Assembly: GCA_001915995.1 (NCBI GenBank)
Contig: MNRO01000020.1
Location: forward strand, 1-64,000
Direction of reading: 5' to 3'
Length of the DNA stretch: 64,000 nt
DNA from: Clostridium sp. 26_21
GTDB taxonomy: Bacteria; Bacillota; Clostridia; TANB77; CAG-508
The notes below the pieces were generated by a model. That model searched no databases. It was not told where the DNA came from and saw only the letters and a program-made list of their open reading frames with translations. Position 1 is the first letter of the stretch. The number at the start of each line of letters is the position of its first letter. The position numbers were made by a program, and so were the translations under genes. This document shows, piece by piece, positions 24,903-33,952 of this stretch.

Positions 24903-26135
24903 ATGGAATTAAAAACAAAATATGAATATACATATTTTATTTATCCTTATGTAGTAAAAGAAAGCAGATATTTAAAGTATTTAATAAAATTGTTAAAAGA
25001 TAAAAATTGTGAATTAAGAATATTTAGAAAAGATAAAGATTTAGATATATATTCATTTTTCTCACATAGAGTAAGAGAGTATATGTTTGGGACATTTAAT
25101 TATAGTAAAACAAAACTAATTCAATTAGATGAACTTCCAGTTGAAACAAAAGCAGCAATTCTTTCTAGAAATGGATGTACAGTTTTTGAATATACAATTT
25201 CCAAAGATATTCAAGGGAAAATGCAAGAAAAAAATAGTATATTTTTTAAAATATCAAAAATTGAAATAGTATGTTTTAATACAGGAATATGTTTTTTGTG
25301 TATAAAAACAAATATAGAGGATAGTGATAAGTTTGCAGATTTATTAAATTTTAATTATAAGTTTAGGGATATAAACCAAGAATTTTCTAATATGAATAAT
25401 TATGACAAAATAAGAATACAGACAGATAGTTTTAGCGATGTAATGTATTTTAGGGAGTTTATAGAAAAAATAACAGGTCCAATTATAGAATCAATGAAAT
25501 TAGATATAGATACAGAAAGAGCTTTGACATATTCATATACTTGTATAGATGAGGATGGATGGAATGATTTAAATGAATTTGATAAAATAAAAGATCAATA
25601 TATTAAATTTTTAAATGTTTTACCAAGTGATAATAGTGTTGATTATTCAAAAGAGAATATGAAAATTATATCGAAATGGAAATATGCAAAACTAGGAGTG
25701 ACTAAACAAAGTGTGACTTTATTTAGCTCAAGCTGTGATATAAATAATTATACAATATTTCCAAAAAATTTTGAAGAACAATATTTTTATACATATATTT
25801 TATCATTATATACAAAATTGTATTTAAAGAAAATAAATTTTAAATTTAGACAAGGGATAAATATAAATAAAACAAGAAAAGAATTTATAAAATTTACTAA
25901 AACATTATGGATAAATGAAGTTACAGAGGATGACACTGGTTCAATATTTTACCAATACTTAAAGGAGATATTAGAGCTAGATAATATATATTTTGATACA
26001 AAAAATAAATTTGACATTTTTTATAAAGAAATGAATATAGAAAAAAACACAAATAATAATATTTTAGTAGTGATGTTACTATTTGCAAGTTTTATAATTA
26101 ATATAATTAATATAATATATTTGTTAAAAAAATAA
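24903..26135 (+). CDS. Unknown 410-aa protein with a C-terminal membrane tail
   Basis: I do not recognise this family. It is mostly soluble, with a hydrophobic tail at about residues 388-408 ending in LLKK, so it is probably tail-anchored with the bulk in the cytoplasm. Shine-Dalgarno AAGGAAC lies before the ATG. It is probably co-transcribed with the WG-repeat gene, which suggests a shared envelope role. Confidence 0.75.
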   Translation: MELKTKYEYTYFIYPYVVKESRYLKYLIKLLKDKNCELRIFRKDKDLDIYSFFSHRVREYMFGTFNYSKTKLIQLDELPVETKAAILSRNGCTVFEYTISKDIQGKMQEKNSIFFKISKIEIVCFNTGICFLCIKTNIEDSDKFADLLNFNYKFRDINQEFSNMNNYDKIRIQTDSFSDVMYFREFIEKITGPIIESMKLDIDTERALTYSYTCIDEDGWNDLNEFDKIKDQYIKFLNVLPSDNSVDYSKENMKIISKWKYAKLGVTKQSVTLFSSSCDINNYTIFPKNFEEQYFYTYILSLYTKLYLKKINFKFRQGININKTRKEFIKFTKTLWINEVTEDDTGSIFYQYLKEILELDNIYFDTKNKFDIFYKEMNIEKNTNNNILVVMLLFASFIINIINIIYLLKK

Positions 26136-26238
26136 GATAATATATCACAAAATGTAAGAAAATTTTTTGTATTTGCCTACAAGAAAAGACAAAAAAAACA
26201 TAAGACAAGTATTAAAATATTGCATGAGGTGTTAAAGG

Positions 26239-28650
26239 ATGTTAAAAAGTAATAAGGAATTAATCAAAAATTTATTTAGTATAAAAAATATTATAATATA
26301 TATATTATCATTTATGGTATCTGTGGTAGGAATGGGACAAGATGTATCACCATTTAGTATTGCAATGGTTGGAGCTTGCTTAGCAAGTAAAGTTCCAGCC
26401 ATAGTAGTATTGATTGTTGGATTAATAGGCAATATTGTTGGAGTCGGAACAATAGGGGCTTTGAATTATATATTAATAATATTAATGTTATTAATAACAA
26501 TGTGTATTAAACCACCAAAAGAAAATGATGAATATAAAGATGAACAAATGCAAATTTCAAAACACATATTTTTTAGTATTATTTTAGTTATGGTTGCAAA
26601 ACTTATACTAACTAAATTTACAATAGGAGATTTATTATTACATATAACTTTAGCTGTACTTTCTGTTGTATTTTATAAAATTTTTGTAAATTCTTTAGTA
26701 GTAATTCAAGAAATTACAGATAGAAGAGCATTTTCAATTGAAGAAATTATAGGAGCAAGTCTTTTAGTATCAATAGCATGTTCTGCATTTGGAAATTTAT
26801 CAATATTTGGATTATCTATAAGAAATGTATTAAGTATATTTATGGTATTATTACTTGGATGGAGGAATGGTGTACTAATAGGAACAACAGCAGGAGTTAC
26901 AATTGGAGTTACATTAGGAATTATTGCTCAAAATGATCCAATAATAGTGGCTGAATATGCTGTTGCAGGAATGATAGCAGGATTATTTAATAAATATGGA
27001 AAAATTGGTGTTGTTGCAGGATTTGTAATAGGAAATGGGATTTTAATATATGTTGCAAAAGGTGATACAAGCAATTTTGCAATGTTTAAAGAAATTTTAG
27101 TTGCAGCAATTGGATTATTAGCAGTCCCAAATTGGGTAGGAATAGATATAGAAGAATTAAATCCAAAAGAAAATTATTTTCCATCATTTAAAAATAATAG
27201 ATTATCACAAGGTGAAGAAACAGTTAATCAATTAAATATGGTGTCTGAAACAATTAAAGATATTGCAAATACTTATGAATTAGATAATACAGCGGAAGAA
27301 GCAAAAAAGAAAAACAAAAATACATTTATAACAGAATTGTTAAATAATTTAGATGGATTGGAAGATAATCTATTATATGATGATATATCAAATACAAAAA
27401 ATGAAATTGTAGATGAAATATTTGAAGTTTTAATAGATAAACAAGAAATGACAGCTAAAGATTTAATAAATGTATTTGCAAAATTTGATAATTATATAGT
27501 CACACCAGATAATAAAAAAATAAAAAAAGAAATAGAACAAATAGTTAAAGCAATTAATTTTGCATATAAAACAAGTAAAAAAGATTTTATTTGGGAAGAA
27601 AAAGTAAAATCAAATAAAAAAAATGTACAAGCACAATTAGATGGAGTTTCAAAAGCAATTTCTAGTATTGCTGTGAAAATAGAAAAAGAAAATAATACCA
27701 AAGATACATATATTGACCAAAAAAAGAAAATTATAGATATGCTAGAAATTAAAGGCATTTTTGTTGAAAATTTAGAAATCACTACAAAAGAAAAAAGAAC
27801 ATATATTGAATTATATTTAACAGAAGATAGCAAAATCAGTGAAAATAAAGATATTGAAAAAATTCAATCAGTATTAGAAAAAAATCTAAATGAAAAATTA
27901 ATGATTAATGAAGTAAAAACAAAAAGATTAAATAAACAAGGAAAAAGAGTATTTTGCTATATGTCAGCAGATAAATATTTATTGCAAATAGGACAAGACT
28001 CAAAAATAAAAAATGGTAGCCCTGTTTCAGGGGATAGCATATTACAAATTAGATTAAATGATGGAAAATATCTTATGGCAATAAGTGATGGAATGGGATC
28101 AGGACCTGAAGCAAGAAAAAGTAGTCAAATAGCAATAAAAATGTTAGAAAGATTATTAATGTCTGGATTTGATAAAAATACATCAATAGATTTAATAAAT
28201 ACAACAATAATGAATGCAAATGAAGAAATATTTGCAACATTAGATATTATGATAATAGATTTATTTAATGGAAAAGTAGAATTTATAAAAAATGGAGCAT
28301 GTCCAACATATGTAAAAAATGGTAATAGTGTTCATATAATAAAATCATTAAGTTTGCCAGCAGGAATATTAAAAGATATTAATTTGACTACATATGATAA
28401 AGATATAGAAAATCAAGATATTTTTGTAATGTGTAGTGATGGAATTCTTGATGCAAATGTTGAATATAAAAATAAGGAATTATGGGTTAAATATTTATTA
28501 GAAGATATAGAAACAACAAGTGTGCAAAAAATAGCCGATTTAATTTTAAATGAGGCTGTTGATAATAGTTATGGTGTTACAAAAGATGATATGAGTTTAA
28601 TAGTATGTAAATTCACAAAAAATTCACTTGAAACTAAAAAAAGAATATGA
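26239..28650 (+). CDS. spoIIE: Stage II sporulation protein E (PP2C-type phosphatase)
   Basis: SpoIIE dephosphorylates SpoIIAA to activate sigma-F in the forespore and takes part in polar division. The 803-aa protein has about ten N-terminal membrane segments (to about residue 300), a central regulatory region and a C-terminal PP2C/SpoIIE phosphatase domain with SDGMGSGPEARKSS and MCSDGILDA. GAGGTG stands 7 nt before the ATG. A promoter for the downstream RNA lies in its last codons. Confidence 0.93.
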   Translation: MLKSNKELIKNLFSIKNIIIYILSFMVSVVGMGQDVSPFSIAMVGACLASKVPAIVVLIVGLIGNIVGVGTIGALNYILIILMLLITMCIKPPKENDEYKDEQMQISKHIFFSIILVMVAKLILTKFTIGDLLLHITLAVLSVVFYKIFVNSLVVIQEITDRRAFSIEEIIGASLLVSIACSAFGNLSIFGLSIRNVLSIFMVLLLGWRNGVLIGTTAGVTIGVTLGIIAQNDPIIVAEYAVAGMIAGLFNKYGKIGVVAGFVIGNGILIYVAKGDTSNFAMFKEILVAAIGLLAVPNWVGIDIEELNPKENYFPSFKNNRLSQGEETVNQLNMVSETIKDIANTYELDNTAEEAKKKNKNTFITELLNNLDGLEDNLLYDDISNTKNEIVDEIFEVLIDKQEMTAKDLINVFAKFDNYIVTPDNKKIKKEIEQIVKAINFAYKTSKKDFIWEEKVKSNKKNVQAQLDGVSKAISSIAVKIEKENNTKDTYIDQKKKIIDMLEIKGIFVENLEITTKEKRTYIELYLTEDSKISENKDIEKIQSVLEKNLNEKLMINEVKTKRLNKQGKRVFCYMSADKYLLQIGQDSKIKNGSPVSGDSILQIRLNDGKYLMAISDGMGSGPEARKSSQIAIKMLERLLMSGFDKNTSIDLINTTIMNANEEIFATLDIMIIDLFNGKVEFIKNGACPTYVKNGNSVHIIKSLSLPAGILKDINLTTYDKDIENQDIFVMCSDGILDANVEYKNKELWVKYLLEDIETTSVQKIADLILNEAVDNSYGVTKDDMSLIVCKFTKNSLETKKRI

Positions 28651-28656
28651 TATAAT
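28628..28656 (+). promoter_or_regulatory. Promoter of the large structured RNA
   Basis: TTGAAA (28628-28633), 17-bp spacer, consensus TATAAT (28651-28656), overlapping the end of spoIIE. Predicted start near 28663. Confidence 0.75.
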
Positions 28657-28662
28657 AACAAC

Positions 28663-29195
28663 TGATGGTGCATTATTCTAGTCGTGTCAGTTATTGCGAG
28701 GGTGGGGCTAAAAATCCACTAAAGGGCATATATGAAGCTTCTTGTTTGTGCGCGAAATGCCAGTTTTGTGTGTTTTCAGGAAGGTAAGAGATACGGGTAA
28801 TATATAATGGCATATATAGAATCCCCTGTTTCGTTGAGGCTTAGAATCATTTAAGTAAACCTATGGTGAGTGCCAAGACACAAAATACATAGAGTAGCCT
28901 GTCTTGAGTGAGGGTATTGGGATTAAGTAATATTTATGAAATTACACTTGCGAAAGAGACTAGTAATAATATTAGACATGTCAAGGAAAACTTCTAGAAT
29001 GTTTGCTTCAGGTAAGAAGCATAGAAATCTGAGGATTAAGGTACGGATTTAAGTGGTGATCTAGTGTTCACTGTAATATGTGAATGTTCTTTTAAATGGA
29101 AACAGCTATGTAGTAATACATAGTAAAGAATAGAGAAATTCAACTAGACCTAAACCGTAAAATTTACTTAGGTTTTACCATCTTCACCTTTTTTA
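28663..29195 (+). ncRNA. Large structured RNA, probable OLE RNA
   Basis: About 530 nt without an ORF and visibly richer in G+C than the surroundings, bounded by a consensus promoter and a T-run. GATGGT (28664-28669) near the 5' end pairs with ACCATC (29177-29182) near the 3' end, closing the molecule. A local ACCTAA / TTAGGT hairpin precedes the T-tract. The gene directly downstream is an OapA homolog, and OLE RNAs are known to be encoded next to oapA and to form a membrane RNP with it. Identification rests on size, structure and this linkage, not on a covariance-model hit. OLE is usually about 600 nt. Confidence 0.72.
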
Positions 29196-29232
29196 TAAAA
29201 ACAAGTATTAAGGAGACTGAAAAAATAAAAAA

Positions 29233-29766
29233 ATGAGTAAAAATTCAAAAGGAAAAGATCACTCGAAGCTCAAGTGGTTTATAGAAGTATTTATAATAAC
29301 ATTTGTATTATCAATATGTTTTTCATATATATCAACAAATGGAGTATCTAACTTAAATTTAGGAGCATCAATATTTATATTAATATTAGTTATTGCAATA
29401 GGAATAGGATTTGACATAATAGGAGTTGCAGTAACAGTTGCTAATGAAGAAGAGTTTCATGCAAAAGCAACAAAAAAGGTAAAAGGTGCAAAAACATCTA
29501 TTAAATTAATAAAAAATTCAGCAAGAGTTGCTAATATATGTGCAGATGTAATAGGAGATATATGTGGAGTACTAAGTGGAGCTATAAGTGCGATGATTGC
29601 ATCGAAAATAACAGAAAAATTTGGAGTGAACTTACAATTTGTAATAAGTGCTATTGTTGCATCTTTAACAGTAGGTGGAAAAGCCTTAGGAAAAGAAGTT
29701 GCAAACAATAATTCAACACCAATTGTACATTTTGTTGGAACATTTTTAAATAAATTTCATAAATAA
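29233..29766 (+). CDS. oapA: OLE RNA-associated membrane protein OapA (DUF21/CNNM-like)
   Basis: This 177-aa membrane protein anchors OLE RNA at the membrane in Firmicutes. It has hydrophobic segments at about residues 15-31, 41-66, 108-124 and 133-150. It carries a DUF21-like conserved core: FDIIGVAVTVANEEEFHA, KGAKTSIKLIKNSARVAN and DVIGDICGVLSGA. The best Shine-Dalgarno (AAGGAG, 29210-29215) is 17 nt from the only in-frame start, unusually far. It follows the structured RNA by about 40 bp and may be read through from its promoter. Confidence 0.85.
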   Translation: MSKNSKGKDHSKLKWFIEVFIITFVLSICFSYISTNGVSNLNLGASIFILILVIAIGIGFDIIGVAVTVANEEEFHAKATKKVKGAKTSIKLIKNSARVANICADVIGDICGVLSGAISAMIASKITEKFGVNLQFVISAIVASLTVGGKALGKEVANNNSTPIVHFVGTFLNKFHK

Positions 29767-29802
29767 AGAATAATTACAAAAGACAAGCATATATTTTAGA
29801 AA

Positions 29803-29825
29803 GAGCCTTTTTACAAAGGCTTTTA
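29803..29825 (+). terminator. Terminator after oapA
   Basis: GCCTTT / AAAGGC short stem followed by four Ts. Confidence 0.55.
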
Positions 29826-29907
29826 TGATTTATAAAAAAGTAAATATTAGCTTAACAAGATATAACTATATTTTGTGGCTTATTATACCCCTAAGAGGTG
29901 CAAAAAT

Positions 29908-31215
29908 ATGATTAAAATAGTTGAACTTACGAAAGATAATGAAGAAAAATATCTGGACCAAATAGTAGAACTAGAACAAATAAGTCTAGAAGCAATGAAG
30001 AAAGAAGGAAGAGAAGGGCAATTATTTGACACAGGAAGAAAAGGAATATCAGAATATGTACATTCAAATGAAAATTCAGTAATTGTTGCAACAGATGAAA
30101 AGGATAAAGTTGAAGCTGTAACATATGTAACACAAGGACAAAGTCCATTTACATATAATGATATTACGAAATATTTTAAATATGGTGAAAAATATAAGCA
30201 ATATGTAAAATCACAATATTTATCAGATAGAGATTACAAGAAAGATTTAAGAAATATTTATATTATAAAAATAAAAGCATTTGAATATGCAAAAAGAAAA
30301 ATATTAAGACAATCTGGAAGAAGTATAGAAAATTCTTTATATGGGTATTTACAACAAGAATTAGAACAAAATGAATATCATGAAAAAAGTGAACTAAGAG
30401 AAAATCTTAATAGATATATGTCAGAATATATTATACAAAATTATGGAAAAGAAATTGCAAAAAAATATGAAATGTTTTACTGGATAACACTTGAAGATAT
30501 TGAAGTAGAATTTGGAAAAAGAAATGGAAGAGAAAACTCTGAAATTCAAGACTATGAAAATTTTATGGAAGAAGAAAAAGAATATGCAGAATTAATACAT
30601 AAAGGAAAATTAAAAATCCATGAAGAGCCAGAATTTGATGAAACACAATATTATACAGCAAATACAGAAAATGCAGTAGAATTAGATACATATTTAACAA
30701 ATCCACATAATAGAAGTGTTGGATTAGCAAGAATAATATTATACAATGGAATTCAAAAACATATAGAACAATTTTTTAAGGATCCACAAAATAAAGAAAT
30801 ATTTTTATGTTCAACATTACATAGAGATAATTTATCGTCAAAATATGTTTCAGAATTTTTTGGATTAAAAGATAGTTTATATGTAAATCGTAGACAAGGA
30901 AGAGATAGAGAAGTACATATATGCAGAATTACAAGAGAAAAAGCAATGGAATATTTAGTAGATATGTATGATAGGATTGCAGTTCTTTATGGATATAATC
31001 CAAATAATAAAAATATATCAAATTCAAGACAATTACAAATTTTACAAGAACAATTAGAATATGAAGAAAAAGAAAAAAAGAGATTGGTTAAAGCTAAAAC
31101 AATTGATGGTAAATTAAAAGGAATAAATCATAAATTTATTCCTGAAAAAGAAAGAAAAGTATTAAGATTAAAACAAAGAATTCAAGAAGTTGAGGATAGT
31201 CAGCAAGAAATATAA
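29908..31215 (+). CDS. Unknown 435-aa protein
   Basis: I do not recognise this family with confidence. The N-terminus (MIKIVELTKDNEEKYLDQIVELE, about 1-90) has the look of a GNAT-like acyltransferase start, and NPHNRSVGLARIILYNGIQ further on could be a CoA-loop counterpart; this is tentative. A long helical C-terminal part follows (QLEYEEKEKKRLVKAK). The start is ATG 29908, 7 nt after GAGGTG, rather than a GTG at 29875. No membrane segment is present. The M23 peptidase gene follows after 34 bp. Confidence 0.7.
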   Translation: MIKIVELTKDNEEKYLDQIVELEQISLEAMKKEGREGQLFDTGRKGISEYVHSNENSVIVATDEKDKVEAVTYVTQGQSPFTYNDITKYFKYGEKYKQYVKSQYLSDRDYKKDLRNIYIIKIKAFEYAKRKILRQSGRSIENSLYGYLQQELEQNEYHEKSELRENLNRYMSEYIIQNYGKEIAKKYEMFYWITLEDIEVEFGKRNGRENSEIQDYENFMEEEKEYAELIHKGKLKIHEEPEFDETQYYTANTENAVELDTYLTNPHNRSVGLARIILYNGIQKHIEQFFKDPQNKEIFLCSTLHRDNLSSKYVSEFFGLKDSLYVNRRQGRDREVHICRITREKAMEYLVDMYDRIAVLYGYNPNNKNISNSRQLQILQEQLEYEEKEKKRLVKAKTIDGKLKGINHKFIPEKERKVLRLKQRIQEVEDSQQEI

Positions 31216-31249
31216 CAATAAAATGTACAGATGAAAGGATTGAAGAAAA

Positions 31250-31849
31250 ATGAAAGATAGTAAATATATATGGCCAATTAAGCCAAAATACAAAGTAGCA
31301 GAACATGATAAATGGGGAATAAGAAAAAATCATTATGTGTTATTTAAAGAGAGAGCACATTCAGGATTTGATATAACAGCAGATATAGGAACAGAAGTAC
31401 ACCCTATAGCTTCTGGAACAGTATTATTAGCAGAATTTGATGGAACAACTACAGAAGGTTTTGATGCATTTAATGATGGATATGGAAATAAAGTTGAAAT
31501 ATTAAATGATGATGGTAGAAGAGTTGTATATGGACATTTAAGAGAAATTCTAGTAAAACCAGGAGATAAAGTAACAACAACTGATATAATAGGAAAAACA
31601 GGTTCAAGTGGTGGGTCAAGAGTGCCACATCTTCATTTGGAAATAAGAAAATCTAATACAGAAGAAACAGGATTAGCATATACAATAGATCCATTAGAAT
31701 TATTACCCAATATTGATTTAAATAGCTTGACAGAAGAATTTACATTAGAGCCATATGCATCTTTATGGAGAAAACTTACATCTGATAAGCCATGGGATTT
31801 TTCAAAATATGATATTCCATATGCAGATGATAAAAATTATATAAGATAG
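31250..31849 (+). CDS. M23-family metallopeptidase
   Basis: This is a peptidoglycan endopeptidase-type zinc enzyme. The 199-aa protein shows the M23 ligands: HSGFD (about residues 43-47) and the HLHLEIR signature, with GYGNKVEI and GDKVTTTDIIGKTGSSG between. It has no signal peptide or membrane anchor that I can see, so it may act inside the cell, for example in the mother cell, or be exported by another route. AAAGGA is the nearest Shine-Dalgarno. Confidence 0.88.
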   Translation: MKDSKYIWPIKPKYKVAEHDKWGIRKNHYVLFKERAHSGFDITADIGTEVHPIASGTVLLAEFDGTTTEGFDAFNDGYGNKVEILNDDGRRVVYGHLREILVKPGDKVTTTDIIGKTGSSGGSRVPHLHLEIRKSNTEETGLAYTIDPLELLPNIDLNSLTEEFTLEPYASLWRKLTSDKPWDFSKYDIPYADDKNYIR

Positions 31850-31867
31850 ATAAGAAATATATATGTG

Positions 31868-31901
31868 AAAGAATTGGAAACTACCACCAATTCTTTTTTT
31901 T
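31868..31901 (+). terminator. Terminator of the M23 gene
   Basis: AAAGAATTGG pairs with CCAATTCTTT and runs into Ts. Confidence 0.8.
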
Positions 31902-31917
31902 CTTAAGTAATAAATAC

Positions 31918-31946
31918 TTGCTTATTTTCTTGATTTAATGTAAAAT
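31918..31946 (+). promoter_or_regulatory. Promoter of the J-domain gene
   Basis: TTGCTT (31918-31923), 17-bp spacer, TAAAAT (31941-31946). The leader holds a strong GGAGGAG followed by a four-codon ATG...TAA (31964-31978) before the real gene. Confidence 0.55.
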
Positions 31947-32019
31947 AGAACAAGATGGAGGAGATGCAGGCAAAATAATATAAATATTAAACAAATGAAA
32001 AAAGCCAGCATAATAAAAT

Positions 32020-32607
32020 ATGAAAAATTATTATGAAATATTAGAAGTAGATAAAAATGCTTCAGACGAAATAATAGAAAAAGCTTATAAAACACTTGTT
32101 AAAAAATATCATCCTGATTTGCAAAAAAATAGTAAAAATCAAAATAAAATGCAACAAATAAATGAAGCATATGAAATATTATCAAATGATTTTAAAAGAA
32201 GAGAATATGATGAGAAAATACAAAAACAAAGTGTGCCAATAGAAGAATATAATAAAGTAATTCAGGAAAATAATAAATTAAAGAAAGATTTGAGAATGGT
32301 TGCAAATCAAGATAATAAAATTCGCAATCAAAATCAATTTGAAGAAATGTCAATTGTACAGAGATATTATCAACAAATAAAGAAAGCTACAAAACAAACA
32401 CAAATGCAATCAAATAGAATAAACACAAGTATTTCATTTGAAAAGGTAAAAAAAATTATAGTTGGTATTATAATTTTTAGTATAATAGGAATCATATTAG
32501 CTAGTATACCACTTACTAGAAAATTTTTTGTGGATTTATATAACAAAAATGTTGTAATTAAATTTTTTGTGGATATTATAATTGAAACATTTTCTAAAGG
32601 TTTTTAA
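32020..32607 (+). CDS. J-domain (DnaJ-like) membrane protein
   Basis: This 195-aa protein has an N-terminal J domain (about 1-65) with the HPD tripeptide in KKYHPDLQ, which stimulates DnaK ATPase. There are no Gly/Phe or zinc regions, so it is a type III J protein. A membrane segment lies near residues 147-167 (IIVGIIIFSIIGIILASIPL). The start has only a weak Shine-Dalgarno, while a stronger one precedes a four-codon ORF upstream; reinitiation or coupling is possible. Confidence 0.85.
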   Translation: MKNYYEILEVDKNASDEIIEKAYKTLVKKYHPDLQKNSKNQNKMQQINEAYEILSNDFKRREYDEKIQKQSVPIEEYNKVIQENNKLKKDLRMVANQDNKIRNQNQFEEMSIVQRYYQQIKKATKQTQMQSNRINTSISFEKVKKIIVGIIIFSIIGIILASIPLTRKFFVDLYNKNVVIKFFVDIIIETFSKGF

Positions 32608-32632
32608 TTAAAGATAAGAGAGGAAGAGATAA

Positions 32633-33379
32633 ATGAAAGCATTAATAACAGGAGCATCTTCAGGAATGGGAAGAGATATGGCAAAAATATTAAGTCAAAA
32701 AGGATATGATTTGATATTAGTAGCAAGAGATGAAAAAAAACTAGAAGAAGTAAAAAAACAATTAAAATCAGAAAACAAAATTGTTGTTATGGATATATCA
32801 AAAGAAGAGAATTGTAAAAAATTATATGAAGAAAATAAAGATATAGATATATTAATAAATAATGCTGGATTTGGAGATTGTGGACATTTTGAAGAAACAA
32901 GTTTAGATAAAGATATTCAAATGATTCATACAAATATAATAGCATATCACATTTTAACAAAATTATATTTAAAAGAAATGATAAAAAAAGATAGTGGGAA
33001 AATATTAAATGTAGCATCAATTGCTGGATTTATGCCTGGACCACTTATGACAACATATTATTCAACTAAAAATTATGTAGTAAGATTTTCAGAATCAATT
33101 AGAGAAGAATTAAGGAGAAAAAAATCAAAAGTACAAATTAGTATTTTGTGCCCAGGACCAGTAGATACAAACTTTAATAAAGTTGCAGATGTTGAATTTG
33201 CATTAAAAGGTTTGAGTAGTGAATATGTTGCAAAATATGCTATAAATAAATTTTTTAAAGGAAAATTTTATATTATTCCAGGTTGGAAAATAAAATTAGC
33301 AAGAATTGGAGCAAAATTAGCACCTGCTAGTTTTGTAGCTAAAATTTCTTATAATATGCAAAAGAGAAAAATTAGATAG
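32633..33379 (+). CDS. Short-chain dehydrogenase/reductase
   Basis: This 248-aa classical SDR has the NAD(P)-binding TGASSGMG (7-14), NNAGFGD, the catalytic serine in VASIAG and the YSTKNY (YxxxK) pair. The C-terminus resembles bacterial SDRs that act on lipophilic substrates, but none can be named. AGAGGAAG precedes the ATG and it is 25 bp after the J-domain gene. Confidence 0.9.
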   Translation: MKALITGASSGMGRDMAKILSQKGYDLILVARDEKKLEEVKKQLKSENKIVVMDISKEENCKKLYEENKDIDILINNAGFGDCGHFEETSLDKDIQMIHTNIIAYHILTKLYLKEMIKKDSGKILNVASIAGFMPGPLMTTYYSTKNYVVRFSESIREELRRKKSKVQISILCPGPVDTNFNKVADVEFALKGLSSEYVAKYAINKFFKGKFYIIPGWKIKLARIGAKLAPASFVAKISYNMQKRKIR

Positions 33380-33424
33380 TGGAAAGTTAAGAAATTGTAT
33401 ATTAAAGAAAGAATGTGATTAAAG

Positions 33425-33952
33425 ATGCAAAATAATGAAGAGAGAATTGAAAAAATAATAAAACATCATTTACCAAGATGGAATGAATTACCAGAAATTG
33501 ATTTATATTTAGATCAAGTAGTAAATTATCTAGAAAAATATTTAGGAATATTGAGTTCAAATGATGATGATAAAATAATAACTAAAACAATGATAAATAA
33601 TTATGTAAAACAAGGAATAATGCCAGCACCTGAAAAGAAAAAGTATGGCAAAACACATATTGCATATTTAATGGTAATATGTATTTTAAAACAAGTATAT
33701 AGCATAGGAGATATTGGAAAATTAATATCTGAAACAACAAAGTATTTTGAGTTAAGTAAAGCATATAATAGATTTTGTGCAAATTTGGAAATATCAATAA
33801 AAAATGTATTTATACGTAAGGAGTTTCCGCATATAGATAGAATGACAGAAGAACAATATTTATTAAAAAATGTTGTACAAGCAGTTGCAGATAAATTATA
33901 TGTAGAGACAAAATTTTTAAGTGAAGTAAAAGAAAAAGAGGAAACAAAATGA
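33425..33952 (+). CDS. DUF1836 protein
   Basis: This 175-aa protein matches the DUF1836 family of Firmicutes, which is thought to be MerR-like (central TMINNYVKQGIMPAPEKKKYGKTH). No function is established. Its stop overlaps the ATG of rluD by 4 bp (ATGA), so the two are translationally coupled. Confidence 0.8.
   Translation: MQNNEERIEKIIKHHLPRWNELPEIDLYLDQVVNYLEKYLGILSSNDDDKIITKTMINNYVKQGIMPAPEKKKYGKTHIAYLMVICILKQVYSIGDIGKLISETTKYFELSKAYNRFCANLEISIKNVFIRKEFPHIDRMTEEQYLLKNVVQAVADKLYVETKFLSEVKEKEETK

Noticed and set aside
28651..29232. Group II or group I intron, RNase P, tmRNA or SRP RNA in the non-coding block after spoIIE
   Set aside because: There is no domain V-like or catalytic-core sequence, no tag ORF and no RNase P core motifs; the downstream oapA points to OLE.
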